64,000 bases of DNA from CANLBN01 sp965230205 (GCA_965230205.1 OZ245996.1:3844001-3908000); one strand, 5' to 3'. Positions 27,443 to 35,956 are shown, counted from the stretch's first letter. Translations and numbers: made by a program. Notes: generated from the sequence alone by a model not told the origin.

Positions 27443-29002
27443 TTACACACTCTGGCTCGGCTGACTTTTTAGTAGTTCGGATCGTTGGCTCAGAGAGACC
27501 GCTTTTGAGACCAATTGATGAGGTTTCATCACTGATAAATCATCCGGTACCGACTGCCCATTAGTAATGTAAGCCAGCGGTAAATCATTGGCGGTTAGTA
27601 AACTAATAGCATCACCTAAGCTGGCGCACTCATCCAGCTTAGTCATGACACAAAAACGTGGATTCGCAATACGGTAGCTATGTAATGACGCCTGCATCAT
27701 TTGATATTGGCTGTTAGCCGATATTGCCAAGCAAGTCTGTACATGTTTACACCGACGCAGAGCGGTTAAATGCTGCTTCAGTAAGGGGTCGTTATAGCTC
27801 ATCCCCGGTGTATCGATTAATACCAGTGCCTGCTTACTAAATGTCGATAGAATTTGCGGTAATTGTTGTAGGTCATCAATCACTTTCACCTGGACATTAA
27901 GAATACGGCCTAATGAACGCAACTGGTCATGAGAAGCTATTCGGAAGGTATCTGTCGTTAATAAAGCCACCTGCTCTGGGCCATGTTCCATCACATAACG
28001 GGCTGCCAACTTGGCAATGGTTGTGGTTTTACCCACACCCGTTGTCCCCAGAAAGGCATAAATACCGCCTGTTGCAACTGAGTCAGTCGTAATCGCAGGT
28101 ATTTTATGAGCTAGGCGCGCCAGACTTTCAGTCCATAGCGCTTCTTTACTCATGCCATCATCATCAATATTTCTTAAAGTACGAATGACTTGATCGTTAC
28201 AGGCACGGGTCAACCCTAAATGGTTAAGTCGCTGCCTAATTTCAGCAGCAATGGGAATAATATCTTGTGCGACTTGCTGGTCTTCATACTGCCTTTCTTG
28301 AGCTTCGGCCATGGCTGATAATTGATTTTCAAACAAAGCGCGCATACTGCTAATTTCATCTTTCAAACGACGAATTTCTTCGTCATCGCGTTTTATGACG
28401 GTTGTCGTTTGCTGTACTGGGGCACTAGTGGATGGTTTTGGTGAATATTTGGCACTAGGAGCTTGAGTCGCTTGCTTAGGCATGGCTTGTTGCGTATGGC
28501 CAGCCTGTCTTCGGCTATACTCCTGCCCTGGCGCTTCATTAGGTTGTTGCTCCGCCCACTCTGTGATTGTCATATTTTCTTGCTGCTGCATTGCCAGCAT
28601 ACGACGCCGAGCGGCTTCTAATTCCTGTGCTAATTCATCTTGCGTTTTACCCGATGCAAGACCCACTTTAGGCGCTTGCCTTGTCGTTTGCTTTGGCTCT
28701 TGAGCCATCAATTGCTCTGAATATTGCGAAGCAAAAGCGTGTTCGGGTTGCCTATCTTGCTGATAATTTGCATGTGTTGCAGGACTATTTGCTGCTGAGC
28801 TATTGGGAGATGTTTGCATTGCAGGCTGCGGTGCTACGCGAGGCGCTGTAGGAGGCAAAGAAACCTCTTCCAATGTTGCGATAATCTCAACCCCTTTGCT
28901 GGTGCGTTGAGTCGATAGAATCATCGCATCCTCACCTAATTCATCTCGAACCAAGGTCAAGGCGCGACGCATATCTGCAGCAACAAAGCGTTTGGTTTGC
29001 AT
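27443..29002 (-). CDS. flhF: Flagellar GTPase FlhF (SRP type)
   Basis: Sets the polar site of flagellar assembly. 519 residues from the ATG at 29002, chosen because MQTKRFVAADMRRALTLVRD is the family's N-terminus and AAGG lies 8 bases before it; the frame continues upstream to a start at 29053. Order: B domain, a long Gln/Pro/Ala-rich linker (about 60-220), the N domain, then the G domain with GTTGVGKTTTIAKLAARYV, TDTFRIASHDQLRSLGRIL, DTPGMSYND and TKLDE. The linker is longer and more glutamine-rich than usual. Confidence 0.93.
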   Translation of the reverse strand: MQTKRFVAADMRRALTLVRDELGEDAMILSTQRTSKGVEIIATLEEVSLPPTAPRVAPQPAMQTSPNSSAANSPATHANYQQDRQPEHAFASQYSEQLMAQEPKQTTRQAPKVGLASGKTQDELAQELEAARRRMLAMQQQENMTITEWAEQQPNEAPGQEYSRRQAGHTQQAMPKQATQAPSAKYSPKPSTSAPVQQTTTVIKRDDEEIRRLKDEISSMRALFENQLSAMAEAQERQYEDQQVAQDIIPIAAEIRQRLNHLGLTRACNDQVIRTLRNIDDDGMSKEALWTESLARLAHKIPAITTDSVATGGIYAFLGTTGVGKTTTIAKLAARYVMEHGPEQVALLTTDTFRIASHDQLRSLGRILNVQVKVIDDLQQLPQILSTFSKQALVLIDTPGMSYNDPLLKQHLTALRRCKHVQTCLAISANSQYQMMQASLHSYRIANPRFCVMTKLDECASLGDAISLLTANDLPLAYITNGQSVPDDLSVMKPHQLVSKAVSLSQRSELLKSQPSQSV

Positions 29003-29107
29003 AATAATTACCTTTTTACCTACTGATTGAAATAATTCTCCTGAATTTTTCAATCATCACTTCGCAATGCGGGCTCAAAATGTCATTTTGCTGGTTTTTC
29101 TCTCTCG

Positions 29108-29144
29108 CATTGAGATTCTCTCAATGGCGATATATCCCTATATC
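29108..29144. repeat. Two tandem hairpins between flhA and flhF
   Basis: CATTGAGA/TCTCAATG (29108-29115 with 29119-29126, loop TTC) and GATATA/TATATC (29129-29134 with 29139-29144, loop TCCC) lie in the 207-bp gap between flhA and flhF. No T tract follows on the minus strand, so they are more likely mRNA-processing or attenuating structures than full terminators. Confidence 0.4.
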
Positions 29145-29209
29145 ACCCTATTTATTCTTACTACTGTTAAAAATAATGATTTTTTGCTCACCGAATAACG
29201 ACAAGTAAA

Positions 29210-31432
29210 TTAATTTTCAACACTGATCGATGCATCAATAGTTAAGCGTTTGTTTTCTGGCACTTCTGTAAAAGCGAGTACATGCATATCTGGAATAAAT
29301 AAACGTACAAATTTAGCCATCATCATCCTTAAGGGCGCCGCAACCAGTAATATTAAGGGTTTGCCGACGATTTCCTGCTTTTTGGCGGCTTCCATTATTG
29401 AATTCTGCAAACGCTCGGCTAGCATGGGTTCAATAAAAGCACTCTCATCAACGCCAGATTTTTGTGCCTGTGCTACTGAGTTCAGCAATAACTGTTCCAG
29501 ACCCGGATCAATCGTCATAACCGGCAATTCAAGTTCGTTACCAATAATGCCCTGGACAATTTGGCGAGCCAGCGCTTTACGAGCAACAGCCGTTAGCGCT
29601 TCGGTATCCTGACTTTGTCCAAAGCCTGTCAGTGCCTCAGCAATAGAGCGGAAATCGCGAATAGACACCTGCTCTCGCAACAATTTTTGCAATACTTTGC
29701 GCAAAACATTCAACGTAACGGTACTGGGAACAAGCTCTTCAACTAACTTCGGAGAATTTTTGGCGAGATTATCTAATAGCTGCTGAATGTCTTCGTGACC
29801 CAACATTTCATCGCTGTGCTTTTGCATAATCTGGTTGAGGTGTGTCGCAATCACTGTGCCTGCATCTACAACGGTATAACCAAGAGTTTGAGCCTTATCC
29901 TTCAGTGATTTATCAATCCATACGGCTTCCAAACCAAAAGCAGGATCTTTCGTCTTCGTACCTTGCAATTCTCCAAAAACCTGTCCCGGGTTAATAGCTA
30001 ATTCTTTATCGGTAAATACCTCTGACTCACCCAGCGTCACACCCATCAATGTCAAACGATACTGGTTAGGCAACAAATCAAGATTATCTCTAATATGGAC
30101 TGATGGAATTAAAAAACCCAGGTCTTGAGAGAGCTTCTTACGGACACCTTTAATGCGGTTTAAGAGTTCGCCACCCTGACTTTGATCAACCAGAGGAATC
30201 AAACGATAGCCCACTTCCAAGCCCACAATATCAACTGGCATCACATCATCCCAACTGACCTCGACGCTTTCTGTCTTGCCTTTAATCACGTCACTCTCGC
30301 CTAAGTTCGGTGCCGCAGGCAATGATTTTTGGTGGCTCCCTATTCCACTCCCACCGGCATTACCCATGGCATGGGCTCTATCATTGGGTGAGACCTCTTC
30401 GATATGTCCTTGATGATGCTTGCGATAAATAAGATAGGCTAAGCCACCACAAGCAGCGGACAATCCCAGGAATGCCACATGAGGCATACCAGGAATAATA
30501 CCCATTAAAAATAAAACACCTGACGAAATCGCTAAAGCTTTGGGTGAATCAAACATCTGCGTCAAAATCTGAGTGCGCATATCTTCATTGCTGTTATTAA
30601 CGCGCGTCACCATAATGGCAGCAGATACAGACAGTAATAAAGAAGGAATCTGAGCGACTAGACCATCACCAATCGTCAATAAAATGTACTTTTCAAGCGC
30701 ATCGGAAAACTCTAGCTGATGCTGAGCCATACCAATGGATAAACCACCAATAATGTTGATAACCAGAATTAAAATACCCGCAACAGCATCACCGCGGACA
30801 AATTTGCTGGCACCGTCCATTGCTCCGTAAAAATCTGCTTCTCCGGCAACCTCTTTACGGCGAACTTTGGCTTCTTCCTGATCAATTAAACCCGCATTTA
30901 AGTCAGCATCAATCGCCATTTGCTTACCGGGCATGGCATCCAAGGTAAAACGAGCACTTACCTCAGAGATTCTACCCGCACCCTTAGTGACAACAACAAA
31001 GTTAATAATGATGAGAATTAAAAAGACGACCAAGCCGACAGCATAGTTGCCACCGATAACTACCTCGCCGAATGCTTGTATCACCTTACCTGCTGCATCC
31101 CCCCCTTCATGACCTTCTAGCAATACCACACGGGTGGATGCAACATTCAGAGCTAGCCGCAGTAAGGTTGCCAAAAGCAAAATCGTTGGGAAAACAGCAA
31201 AATCCAATGGTCGCATGCTATAAACACCGACCAGCAGAACCACGATAGATAGCGCGATATTGAAAGAAAAAAAGACATCCAATAAAAAAGCAGGCAGTGG
31301 CAAAATCATCATGCCCAGTAGCATTAACAGCATCACTGGAATACCGAGATTACCAGCACCATTGGTTTGGACAGAATTTAATAGGCCTCGAGGCTCAGGA
31401 AACTTAAACTGAGTAAAACTGGGTAATTCCAT
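29210..31432 (-). CDS. flhA: Flagellar export gate protein FlhA
   Basis: Inner-membrane part of the flagellar type III export gate. 740 residues: eight hydrophobic segments in the first half, the FHIPEP-family signature RISEVSARFTLDAMPGKQMA, then a cytoplasmic docking domain with VEVSWDDVMPVDIVGLEVGY and GRAF-type helices. ATG 31432 starts MELPSFTQFKFPEPRG. A sigma-54 -24/-12 element lies 46-60 bases upstream, so flhA probably heads the transcript that continues into flhF, fleN and fliA. flhB would lie upstream in many relatives but is not here; instead a sigma factor gene is divergent. Confidence 0.96.
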   Translation of the reverse strand: MELPSFTQFKFPEPRGLLNSVQTNGAGNLGIPVMLLMLLGMMILPLPAFLLDVFFSFNIALSIVVLLVGVYSMRPLDFAVFPTILLLATLLRLALNVASTRVVLLEGHEGGDAAGKVIQAFGEVVIGGNYAVGLVVFLILIIINFVVVTKGAGRISEVSARFTLDAMPGKQMAIDADLNAGLIDQEEAKVRRKEVAGEADFYGAMDGASKFVRGDAVAGILILVINIIGGLSIGMAQHQLEFSDALEKYILLTIGDGLVAQIPSLLLSVSAAIMVTRVNNSNEDMRTQILTQMFDSPKALAISSGVLFLMGIIPGMPHVAFLGLSAACGGLAYLIYRKHHQGHIEEVSPNDRAHAMGNAGGSGIGSHQKSLPAAPNLGESDVIKGKTESVEVSWDDVMPVDIVGLEVGYRLIPLVDQSQGGELLNRIKGVRKKLSQDLGFLIPSVHIRDNLDLLPNQYRLTLMGVTLGESEVFTDKELAINPGQVFGELQGTKTKDPAFGLEAVWIDKSLKDKAQTLGYTVVDAGTVIATHLNQIMQKHSDEMLGHEDIQQLLDNLAKNSPKLVEELVPSTVTLNVLRKVLQKLLREQVSIRDFRSIAEALTGFGQSQDTEALTAVARKALARQIVQGIIGNELELPVMTIDPGLEQLLLNSVAQAQKSGVDESAFIEPMLAERLQNSIMEAAKKQEIVGKPLILLVAAPLRMMMAKFVRLFIPDMHVLAFTEVPENKRLTIDASISVEN

Positions 31433-31477
31433 GAAATGTCGCTTTTTTGACAGTTGTTAATGCGTTGAAGGGATATC

Positions 31478-31492
31478 GCAAGAACAATGCCA
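31478..31492 (-). promoter_or_regulatory. Sigma-54 (RpoN) promoter of flhA
   Basis: On the minus strand TGGCATTGTTCTTGC fits the -24/-12 consensus TGGCACG-N4-TTGC, with GG and GC separated by exactly ten bases. The -12 GC lies 46 bases before the flhA ATG, giving a leader of about 34 bases. Flagellar class II genes of polar flagellates are commonly RpoN/FleQ dependent, so this fits known regulation. Confidence 0.75.
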
Positions 31493-31668
31493 GCAATTAT
31501 CTTTTGAAAGATAACCACTTTAAAATCATAATAGCTCTGATACCTGCTACTAGAAACATAATGCCAAAGCAGCTTAAAAAACGAGCAGGACGTATGAAAC
31601 TTTACATGTATCAATAAAAAATACACAGCGATAACACATTACTCATCAAAACTGCGCAATTCAAAACC

Positions 31669-32946
31669 ATGTCAGACTTACCAGTAACCATTGCCAAACT
31701 CTATAAAACCGAATCAGTAAAACTGTTGGCAGTATTAACCCGTATTTTTGGCGCCCAGAATTTAGAACTGGCAGAAGATGTTATTCAGGAAGCATTTAGT
31801 AAAGCGCTCATTCACTGGCAAGAAAATGGCATACCTAACAACCCTTCAGCTTGGATAATCCAGATTGCAAAAAATCAAGCGATTGATGTTATTCGTGCGA
31901 ATAAAACAAAACTCAAATTTTCGGATGACTTATCTCGACACTTAGAAAGCGAATGGTCATTAGGCGTTACCATTGAACATGAGTTTCAAGAAGATAAAAT
32001 TAAAGATGATCAATTGCGTATGATTTTCCTATGTTGTCATCACACCATAACACCTAAAAATAGAATCCCTTTTATTTTAAAAACATTATGTGGCTTTAGT
32101 ATTCCAGCTATTGCCAGAGCAATGATACTGCCAGAAGCAACCATTAAAAAACGACTGTTGAGAACACGGCAGCAACTAAAAGAAGAAAAGTTTGAAATCG
32201 CTTTTACAATACCAGAGCCAGATCAATTATTTCATGCACTAGATAGTGTACATACTATTTTGTATTTATTATTTAATGAAGGTTTTCATAGCTCAGAAAA
32301 AAAACAGGCGATCAATATAGCGTTTTGCCAAGAAGCTATTGCTCTGGTTAATCTACTGATTAATGAGCCCACAATTGCTAACCAAGAAACCTTAGCACTC
32401 TTTGCCCTGATGCATTTTCATATCGCAAGAGTCAACTCTAGAATTGATGAGGAAGGCTTTAACATCCCAATTGATTTACAAGACAGAAGCTTATGGCAAA
32501 GAGAGTATATCGATACTGCCAATCGTTTTTTAGCCATAGCCCAATCAATACCTGCTCACCACCCTGGCCGTTTTATCACTGAAGCGTTGATCGCAAAAGA
32601 ACACTGCCAAGCAACGCATTTTGAAAAAACTGATTGGGCAAGCATTGTCGAACACTACCAAACATTGATTGACATTACTCAATCCCCCATTGCAGAACTC
32701 AATCAAGCGATTGCGATTGGTTATGCGGGTGAAATTACACATGCTATAGAAAAAATAGAAAAGCTTCAGCAACATAAAGCATTAAAAAATTCCCATATGC
32801 CACCGGCGGTATTAGCACATTTACATGCAAAAGCGGGGAACCATCAACAAGCTTATGCCAGTGCCGATATAGCAAAAACCATAGGGGGCACTCCACGTGA
32901 GCATCAGTTAATGATGCAACAAATAGAGCGCCTATTAGCTAAGTAA
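31669..32946 (+). CDS. ECF42-type sigma factor with DUF6596/TPR-like C-terminal domain
   Basis: A 425-residue extracytoplasmic-function sigma factor. Region 2 (LELAEDVIQEAFSKALIHWQ, AWIIQIAKNQAIDVIRANK) and region 4 (CGFSIPAIARAMILPEATIK) occupy the first 180 residues; the rest is helical (FHALDSVHTILYLLFNEGFH, IAELNQAIAIGYAGEITHAI, HLHAKAGNHQQAYASADIAK) and TPR-like. In the ECF42 group this C-terminal domain replaces an anti-sigma factor, and the partner gene encodes a DGPF/YCII protein, here found immediately downstream in opposite orientation. Not divergently coupled with flagellar control as far as the sequence shows. Confidence 0.88.
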   Translation: MSDLPVTIAKLYKTESVKLLAVLTRIFGAQNLELAEDVIQEAFSKALIHWQENGIPNNPSAWIIQIAKNQAIDVIRANKTKLKFSDDLSRHLESEWSLGVTIEHEFQEDKIKDDQLRMIFLCCHHTITPKNRIPFILKTLCGFSIPAIARAMILPEATIKKRLLRTRQQLKEEKFEIAFTIPEPDQLFHALDSVHTILYLLFNEGFHSSEKKQAINIAFCQEAIALVNLLINEPTIANQETLALFALMHFHIARVNSRIDEEGFNIPIDLQDRSLWQREYIDTANRFLAIAQSIPAHHPGRFITEALIAKEHCQATHFEKTDWASIVEHYQTLIDITQSPIAELNQAIAIGYAGEITHAIEKIEKLQQHKALKNSHMPPAVLAHLHAKAGNHQQAYASADIAKTIGGTPREHQLMMQQIERLLAK

Positions 32947-32962
32947 TAATAAATGAGTATTG

Positions 32963-33322
32963 TTACGAACAATCGATATTCGCAATCTGCCTGACTTCAA
33001 CCGTAATATCAGGGTAATTAAAAATAGGACATTCTCTTGCGATCGCTATCGCTTCTTCCATATCATTTGCCAATACAATCGAATAACCCGTGACCAACTC
33101 CTTTAATTCTGAAGCAGATATATCGGTAACAAGCGCACCACCGTCTGTGATTCGTTTACCTTCAAATTCAAGTGGCGAACCGCCGGATACCAACTTCTTT
33201 TTCTCTTCCAACATAGCCATCCAAGCACCCCAACGTTCCATCGACGCTGCCATCTCCTCTTTCGATGTATTCTCCATCCACTTAGAATCCCCACCCTTAT
33301 AAATCAACATAAATTCGTTCAT
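32963..33322 (-). CDS. YCII (DGPF) family protein
   Basis: A 119-residue ferredoxin-like-fold protein: MNEFMLIYKGGD at the start, the conserved segment VSGGSPLEFEGKRITDGGAL and the end YPDITVEVRQI. Proteins of this family accompany ECF42 sigma factors in many genomes and may signal to them, but the ligand is unknown. It converges on the sigma factor gene (16-base gap), so the two are not in one transcript. A well-placed AAGAGAAAG precedes the ATG. Confidence 0.88.
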   Translation of the reverse strand: MNEFMLIYKGGDSKWMENTSKEEMAASMERWGAWMAMLEEKKKLVSGGSPLEFEGKRITDGGALVTDISASELKELVTGYSIVLANDMEEAIAIARECPIFNYPDITVEVRQIANIDCS

Positions 33323-33648
33323 AGCTTTCTCTTAATTAGTAAAAATAAAACCGAATATTATCGGCTCCCAACTCTATGACGAGCCGGTAGTAAAAAAGGA
33401 GACACTTTTAAAAATAGTAAATTATTGATTTTTTAGAAACCAATATAAAATGTTGCAATTAACGTCAGCTTTAATTCCCCATTATTGCCAATATAAGCGT
33501 CATATTAATACAGTATATTCTCTTAAATATTAGAAAACAGGCAATTTGCGAAACTGCCTGCGCTTACTTTCTTCCCTCACCCAACTTTAAATTTCAATTA
33601 AATCAAACACTTACAAAAATGATTGGATAGATGATTCGCCAAGCACGA

Positions 33649-33678
33649 GTGACAAAGTGACCCGATTCACTTTGTCAC
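33649..33678. repeat. Perfect 12-bp inverted repeat in the 480-bp gap before the cassette array
   Basis: GTGACAAAGTGA (33649-33660) and TCACTTTGTCAC (33667-33678) pair perfectly around CCCGAT. There is no T tract on either side. The rest of 33323-33801 contains no gene I can support; it is AT-rich with a weaker GGCA/TGCC hairpin near 33540-33558. Confidence 0.6.
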
Positions 33679-33758
33679 TAAAGAGGTTTTATAAAAAACA
33701 GAAAATTATTATTGAAATCAATTGATTAACATGGATACTTAATAGCTTTATAAGGTAG

Positions 33759-33778
33759 ATATCACGCCGGCGTGATAT
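33759..33778. promoter_or_regulatory. Perfect 20-bp palindrome upstream of the first cassette gene
   Basis: ATATCACGCCGGCGTGATAT (33759-33778) is a perfect palindrome without spacer, 23 bases before the first cassette ORF and just downstream of a weak -10-like TTTATA. Its GC-rich centre stands out in the AT-rich surroundings. It looks like a dimeric repressor operator, but it could also be a recombination relic. Confidence 0.45.
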
Positions 33779-33801
33779 ACAAATGTTATGGGTAAGAAGA
33801 T

Positions 33802-34152
33802 ATGAGCAGAGTATGGCGAGAAATTGCAGATCCGAAAAAACACTCTGATTTCATGAGAACCACAAATGAAGGTGGTATCCCCATAGAAAAAAGTAGAGAT
33901 AACTTAATTCAAAAATGGGTATATTTGGCTCAGGTTGGTAATTTTACATTTCAGTTTGCGGACATAAATCAGGTTAAAGAAGCCAAAGCATACTTTGAAA
34001 AAAAGATTCATCCCTCAACAAGGGGTAACCATCCACCGTACGAACATTATTGGCATCCTTGGTATTGCAAATTACCCAAGGGTATAAACAAAGGCATAAA
34101 GCGTCAAAAAGTATTAAGGGCGCTTAACAGTATTTTAAAACTATGGGCGTAA
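33802..34152 (+). CDS. Cassette gene A: hypothetical protein
   Basis: A 116-residue protein rich in Lys, His, Trp and aromatic residues, for example NHPPYEHYWHPWYCKLPKG near residues 75-93. No signal or membrane segment and no family I recognise. The ATG follows GGTAAGAAGAT. It is the first gene of the array; its stop lies five bases before a truncated attC-like half site. Because it lacks an intact attC of its own, it is now fixed in place. Confidence 0.5.
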   Translation: MSRVWREIADPKKHSDFMRTTNEGGIPIEKSRDNLIQKWVYLAQVGNFTFQFADINQVKEAKAYFEKKIHPSTRGNHPPYEHYWHPWYCKLPKGINKGIKRQKVLRALNSILKLWA

Positions 34153-34418
34153 ATACCCATAACAAGTCAAATCTAGATATTAATGATTTTATGATAGAAA
34201 TAGTGCAGGCTGATAAGAAAGTCGGTTCAGGTAAACTAGGTACAGTAATGTATTGGTTCATTCCAAACTTACTCTGTGCTATAAACCATTTCAAAAGTTT
34301 AGGGGCTAAGTTATACCGAGGCCCAATTTTTATAGAAGATGACCTTGGTATGTGTCAAATGGAAGACCCTTTTGGTAACCTAATTGGCTTGCGTGGTAAA
34401 TATGAGAAAGACACATAA
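34143..34418 (+). pseudogene. Cassette gene B: 5'-truncated VOC/glyoxalase-fold gene
   Basis: The frame encodes the second half of a VOC-fold protein: GTVMYWFIPNLLCAINHFKS, LGAKLYRGPIFIEDD, and QMEDPFGNLIGLRG. The N-terminal beta-alpha-beta repeat (about 30-40 residues) that precedes this in family members is missing; instead the frame begins inside the previous gene's stop region and runs through the truncated attC (residues GVNTHNKSN). The deletion therefore removed most of one attC site and the start of this gene. An intact attC follows. Confidence 0.55.
34157..34175 (+). repeat. Truncated attC-like site (5' end only)
   Basis: CCATAACAAGTCAAATCT has the R-box core ATAAC and continues for about 16 bases identical to the 5' end of the intact site at 35844-35947, then diverges into VOC coding sequence. 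The 3' half with GTTAT is missing. Confidence 0.55.
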
Positions 34419-34487
34419 CAAAAACGTTAAATGCGCTCCCCATCGGTCGTCGGACTCCGCTTTGCTCCTTTTATGTGTGCGTTATGC
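34413..34487 (+). repeat. attC-like site 1 (75 bp)
   Basis: Starts ACATAAC (overlapping the stop codon of cassette B) and ends GTTATGC (34481-34487), the paired outer boxes of a folded attC. The interior is imperfectly palindromic. Recombination would occur at the G of GTTATGC. Confidence 0.7.
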
Positions 34488-34501
34488 ACTATGAGAGAAT
34501 T

Positions 34502-34858
34502 ATGAATTTCAAAATAGCTGGAGCACTAAACTTTATATGTGTTTTTTATTTTCTCGTTATCTGGGGAATCCTATTACTTGTTGCCCAACCAGAAGCACTG
34601 AGCACATATGAAGCGGCAAAGAGCACTCTGATCTATGCACTTACAGAAGATGATTCGGAGTTTTTCTATCTAAGTATTGCATCAATGCTTGTTTGTTTTA
34701 CTTGTGGGGTATTGTTATTCCTAAGAAAATACCCACAACATACAATGTATATCACAGCTCTACATGCACTAATAGGTATTTACTTTTATGATTGGTCACT
34801 CGCATTATCTATAGGGCTACCATTACTATTCTTTAATAAGGTTAGAGTAAATGCATAG
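34502..34858 (+). CDS. Cassette gene C: four-helix membrane protein
   Basis: A 118-residue integral membrane protein with predicted helices at about 5-27, 58-76, 83-98 and 100-113, small loops and few charges. ATG 34502 is preferred over the upstream in-frame ATGs, which lie inside the preceding attC. No family recognised; small membrane proteins of unknown function are common in integron cassettes. The stop codon lies inside the first box of the next attC, a typical cassette arrangement. Confidence 0.6.
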   Translation: MNFKIAGALNFICVFYFLVIWGILLLVAQPEALSTYEAAKSTLIYALTEDDSEFFYLSIASMLVCFTCGVLLFLRKYPQHTMYITALHALIGIYFYDWSLALSIGLPLLFFNKVRVNA

Positions 34859-34939
34859 CAAAACGGTTAATGATGCCTGCGGCTGGACAGCTTCAAGTGC
34901 TGCTTCGCAGCAAAGTTGCCCATTACCTTAGCGTTATGC
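34853..34939 (+). repeat. attC-like site 2 (87 bp)
   Basis: Outer boxes GCATAGC (34853-34859, one base off the usual ATAAC) and GTTATGC (34933-34939). Inner arms include GGTTAATG near the left and CATTACC near the right, which pair with one G-T. Confidence 0.7.
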
Positions 34940-34954
34940 GTTTGGGGTGTTAAA

Positions 34955-35308
34955 TTGAAGAAAAAAATAGTAGCGTTGGTTGCATTTATTATTGCTATTC
35001 CCTTTATAGGGGCTGCAATTTTTATGTCTCCATTTATATACGACGCAATTAAATATAATATCTTCCAGGATAATGTAGTTCGTATGTATGCAGAATCGAA
35101 TCATAACTTATTAGATATAAGTGTTTGTCATGAATGGAAATGTATTTTCGAGTATAAGGATGATCGTTCAAAGTATAAGTTTTTAATATTTGGTGAGGAA
35201 AACTTAAAAGAGCGAGTGCTTAAAATGATTGAAGTATCTAGTGAAAAAAGTGTGGATACTGATAAATGCAGATTCATCCAAAAAGGTAGTAATATTTGTC
35301 AAATTTAA
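34955..35308 (+). CDS. Cassette gene D: single-pass membrane or exported protein
   Basis: 117 residues from a TTG at 34955, chosen because GGGGTG lies 5 bases upstream and because it avoids starting within attC. The N-terminus KKKIVALVAFIIAIPFIGAA is a signal anchor (about residues 2-25); the rest is polar with three cysteines (SVCHEWKCIFEYKD and DKCRFIQKGSNIC), suggesting a small disulfide-bonded extracytoplasmic domain. No family recognised. Confidence 0.55.
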   Translation: MKKKIVALVAFIIAIPFIGAAIFMSPFIYDAIKYNIFQDNVVRMYAESNHNLLDISVCHEWKCIFEYKDDRSKYKFLIFGEENLKERVLKMIEVSSEKSVDTDKCRFIQKGSNICQI

Positions 35309-35312
35309 AACC

Positions 35313-35386
35313 GCATAACAAGTTGCCTAAGTACACTCCGGCCACGAAAAGCGTTGCTCCGTGTGCCCCTTGGCAAGGCGTTATGC
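35313..35386 (+). repeat. attC-like site 3 (74 bp)
   Basis: Outer boxes GCATAAC and GTTATGC pair; inner arms TTGCC and GGCAA pair next to them, with AGGCGTTATG at the 3' end as in Vibrio-type attC sites. The clearest site of the array. Confidence 0.8.
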
Positions 35387-35396
35387 TTTTTGAGAA

Positions 35397-35849
35397 ATGA
35401 CAGAGTTTAAAGAAAACTGTAAACCTTTGACCCAAAGAGAGTTAGAGATTGTGGAATCTCGCTTAGGGCATTCTCTACCTAGTGAATATAGAGATTTTTT
35501 AAAAACTGTGAATGGGGGGATACCAATCCCCGATACAGTAAAATATGAAGGAGAATATTTTGACTATGTCGGCGCATTATTCGCTGTCAGAAATAATATG
35601 TATTCAAACGATTTGTTTAGAAATATAGAAGAGTATGATGAATATATTCTTAAACATTATCTTCCTATCGGCAATAGTCCTGGAGGCGACATTTATTGTT
35701 TAAGTCTCAGGCCTGAAGAGTTTGGAGCGGTCTACTATTGGGATCATGAGGAAGCAAATTATGAAGGTGAGCCTTGGGAAGAAAACATGATCAAGCTATC
35801 ACCTTCATTTAACCAGTTTATAAGTAATTTATATGAGAATAAAACATAA
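35397..35849 (+). CDS. Cassette gene E: SMI1/KNR4 (SUKH) family protein
   Basis: A 150-residue SUKH-fold protein: LTQRELEIVESRLGHSLPSE, YRDFLKTVNGGIPI, YLPIGNSPGGDIYCLSL, GAVYYWDHEEAN and a C-terminal SPSFNQFISNLYE. Proteins of this superfamily often act as immunity proteins against contact-dependent or polymorphic toxins, and they are frequent solitary cassette genes. No toxin is adjacent, so the target is unknown. The start ATG is 10 bases after the attC end and the stop lies inside the next attC. Confidence 0.85.
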   Translation: MTEFKENCKPLTQRELEIVESRLGHSLPSEYRDFLKTVNGGIPIPDTVKYEGEYFDYVGALFAVRNNMYSNDLFRNIEEYDEYILKHYLPIGNSPGGDIYCLSLRPEEFGAVYYWDHEEANYEGEPWEENMIKLSPSFNQFISNLYENKT

Positions 35850-35947
35850 CAAGTCAAATCTGTGGAGATTGGTAAAGCTGTCATTTTGCTTGCAAAAAAC
35901 GCAAGCAAACCGCCAACTTTCCTAATCCCTAGTTTGAGGCGTTATAC
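35844..35947 (+). repeat. attC-like site 4 (104 bp)
   Basis: ACATAAC (35844-35850) to GTTATAC (35941-35947), longer than the others because of an internal hairpin TTTGCTTGC/GCAAGCAAA around 35885-35910. Its 5' end matches the truncated half site near 34160. Confidence 0.75.
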
Positions 35948-35956
35948 GTACAACAT

